The notes under the pieces were generated by a model. That model did no database searches. It saw only the letters and a program-made list of their open reading frames with translations, and was not told the origin of the DNA. Shown here one piece after another: positions 63,483-64,000 of a stretch of DNA of 64,000 nucleotides. The position numbers were made by a program, and so were the translations under genes. How positions within the stretch are numbered: position 1 is the stretch's first letter; every line of letters begins with the position of its first letter. This DNA is from Pontibacter sp. SGAir0037. Lineage in GTDB: Bacteria; Bacteroidota; Bacteroidia; Cytophagales; Hymenobacteraceae. Where the stretch lies: positions 1,054,001 to 1,118,000 of the forward strand of contig NZ_CP028092.1 of the NCBI RefSeq assembly GCF_005491705.1. The letters run 5' to 3'.

Positions 63483-64000
63483 ATGGAGGAACTAATAAAG
63501 ATTTCTAAAATAGTAAAGAATAGTCATAATCTTAAAACTGTGCTTCCAGTTAATTATAAATCTCGCAGTTTAGAAGCTGAATTTCTCATCAAGCTTGAAA
63601 ATGGTGAATTTGTAAGTGATTATGAAGCAGCACAATACTTTTATAGGTCTGATAATAATGATGTTAAGTATAAAATGCTTAAGCACAGGTTGAAGAAAAA
63701 ACTTTATAACAAGTTATTTTTTGTAGATTTTAGTAAAGTTAAGTCAAAACCGTTTTATGAAAAAGAGCATGAGTGCATATCTCTGTTATTACAGGCAAGA
63801 GTACTATTAAGACAGAATGAAAATGAATTATCTTCTATTATTGCAAAAAAAGCATATAATATAGCTGTCGAATATGATTTTACTAGTTTTAAAGCTGAAG
63901 CACTGGAATTAATTTTAACATGGTTAACTGAAAAGGGAGATTTAAAAAAATTTAAAATAACAGATAAAGAGTTAAGAAACGTTTATCAATTAATTAGTCT
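63483..64000 (+). CDS. Unrecognised, probably helical (TPR-like) cytosolic protein, 3' part missing
   Basis: The frame runs from the ATG at 63483 to the window edge, 172 codons with no stop. The sequence has no signal peptide or membrane segment. The N-terminal part (EFLIKLENGEFVSDYEAAQYF, then KYKMLKHRLKKKLYNKLFFV) is basic. From about residue 95 paired amphipathic helices appear (CISLLLQARVLLRQNENELSSIIAKKAYNIAVEYDF, FKAEALELILTWLTEKGDL) with TPR-like spacing. The DNA is strikingly A+T-rich: 20 G or C of 60 bases at 63541-63600. It is divergent from the microprotein and Opp-like operon and is a plausible regulator, but no DNA-binding motif was confirmed. Confidence 0.6.
   Translation, partial: MEELIKISKIVKNSHNLKTVLPVNYKSRSLEAEFLIKLENGEFVSDYEAAQYFYRSDNNDVKYKMLKHRLKKKLYNKLFFVDFSKVKSKPFYEKEHECISLLLQARVLLRQNENELSSIIAKKAYNIAVEYDFTSFKAEALELILTWLTEKGDLKKFKITDKELRNVYQLIS

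Overview
The window looks like chromosomal DNA of a Bacteroidota member, most likely order Cytophagales (Hymenobacteraceae, Pontibacter-like). This is an inference from several things. Gene content is typical of the phylum (class II aldolase, topoisomerase IV pair, DUF4199, lmo0937 and DUF2243/CtaG proteins, many lipoproteins and outer-membrane barrels). Recognisable promoters are of the TAnnTTTG type. Most starts lack a Shine-Dalgarno sequence, and G+C is moderate. No tRNA, rRNA, CRISPR array or intact insertion sequence was seen.

Left edge (1-2.4 kb): part of a type I restriction-modification locus, with a DUF1016 (YhcG-type) nuclease-like gene cut by the edge and a clearly G+C-richer hsdM. 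2.4-9.5 kb: mnmE, a CGWC thioredoxin-like protein, then a metal-uptake operon on the minus strand (DtxR/MntR regulator, TroA-like lipoprotein, ATPase, permease fused to a second DtxR domain, second permease). Its order matches chlamydial YtgABCD. 9.5-32.5 kb: housekeeping and envelope genes: fabH, a glycosyltransferase, dapD, 3-hydroxyacyl-CoA dehydrogenase, two tandem lmo0937 microproteins, an ABC-F ATPase, two tandem DUF4199 proteins, an L,D-transpeptidase-like protein, two M48 proteases, a lipid kinase, a metallophosphoesterase, mtgA, an App1-like phosphatase, topoisomerase IB and pgi. 33-37 kb: a sugar-phosphate cluster (HAD mutase-like, trehalose-phosphatase, PfkB kinase, convergent class II aldolase). 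37-48.5 kb: DUF2243/CtaG, a DnaQ/GIY-YIG fusion, an AI-2E family exporter, parE-parC and two TPR proteins. 48.5-51.8 kb: the translation cluster thrS-infC-rpmI-rplT, with infC apparently starting at AUA behind a perfect Shine-Dalgarno. 52-58.4 kb: HMG-CoA lyase with a LutA-like CCG protein, envelope proteins, a GT39-type glycosyltransferase and a STAS-like protein.

Right edge (58.7-64 kb): the most unusual part. A minus-strand operon starts with a 57-residue Ser/Thr-rich microprotein and continues with an Opp/Dpp-like binding lipoprotein and two permeases with long inserts. No ATPase genes are present. A perfect 13-bp inverted repeat lies just upstream of the microprotein. Beyond it, divergently transcribed and in strikingly A+T-rich DNA, begins an unrecognised, probably helical protein cut by the window edge. 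Small peptide, peptide-type importer, operator-like palindrome and divergent cytosolic protein together resemble a peptide-signalling module. This is a hypothesis only.

Intergenic DNA carries a distinctive repeat class. Degenerate 7- or 8-base words are repeated in tandem and usually occur as inverted pairs that could form long stems at gene boundaries (6.9-7.1, 9.5-9.7, 12.8 and 30.7-30.9 kb), plus one uninterrupted heptamer array at 5.54-5.61 kb inside the metal-transport operon.
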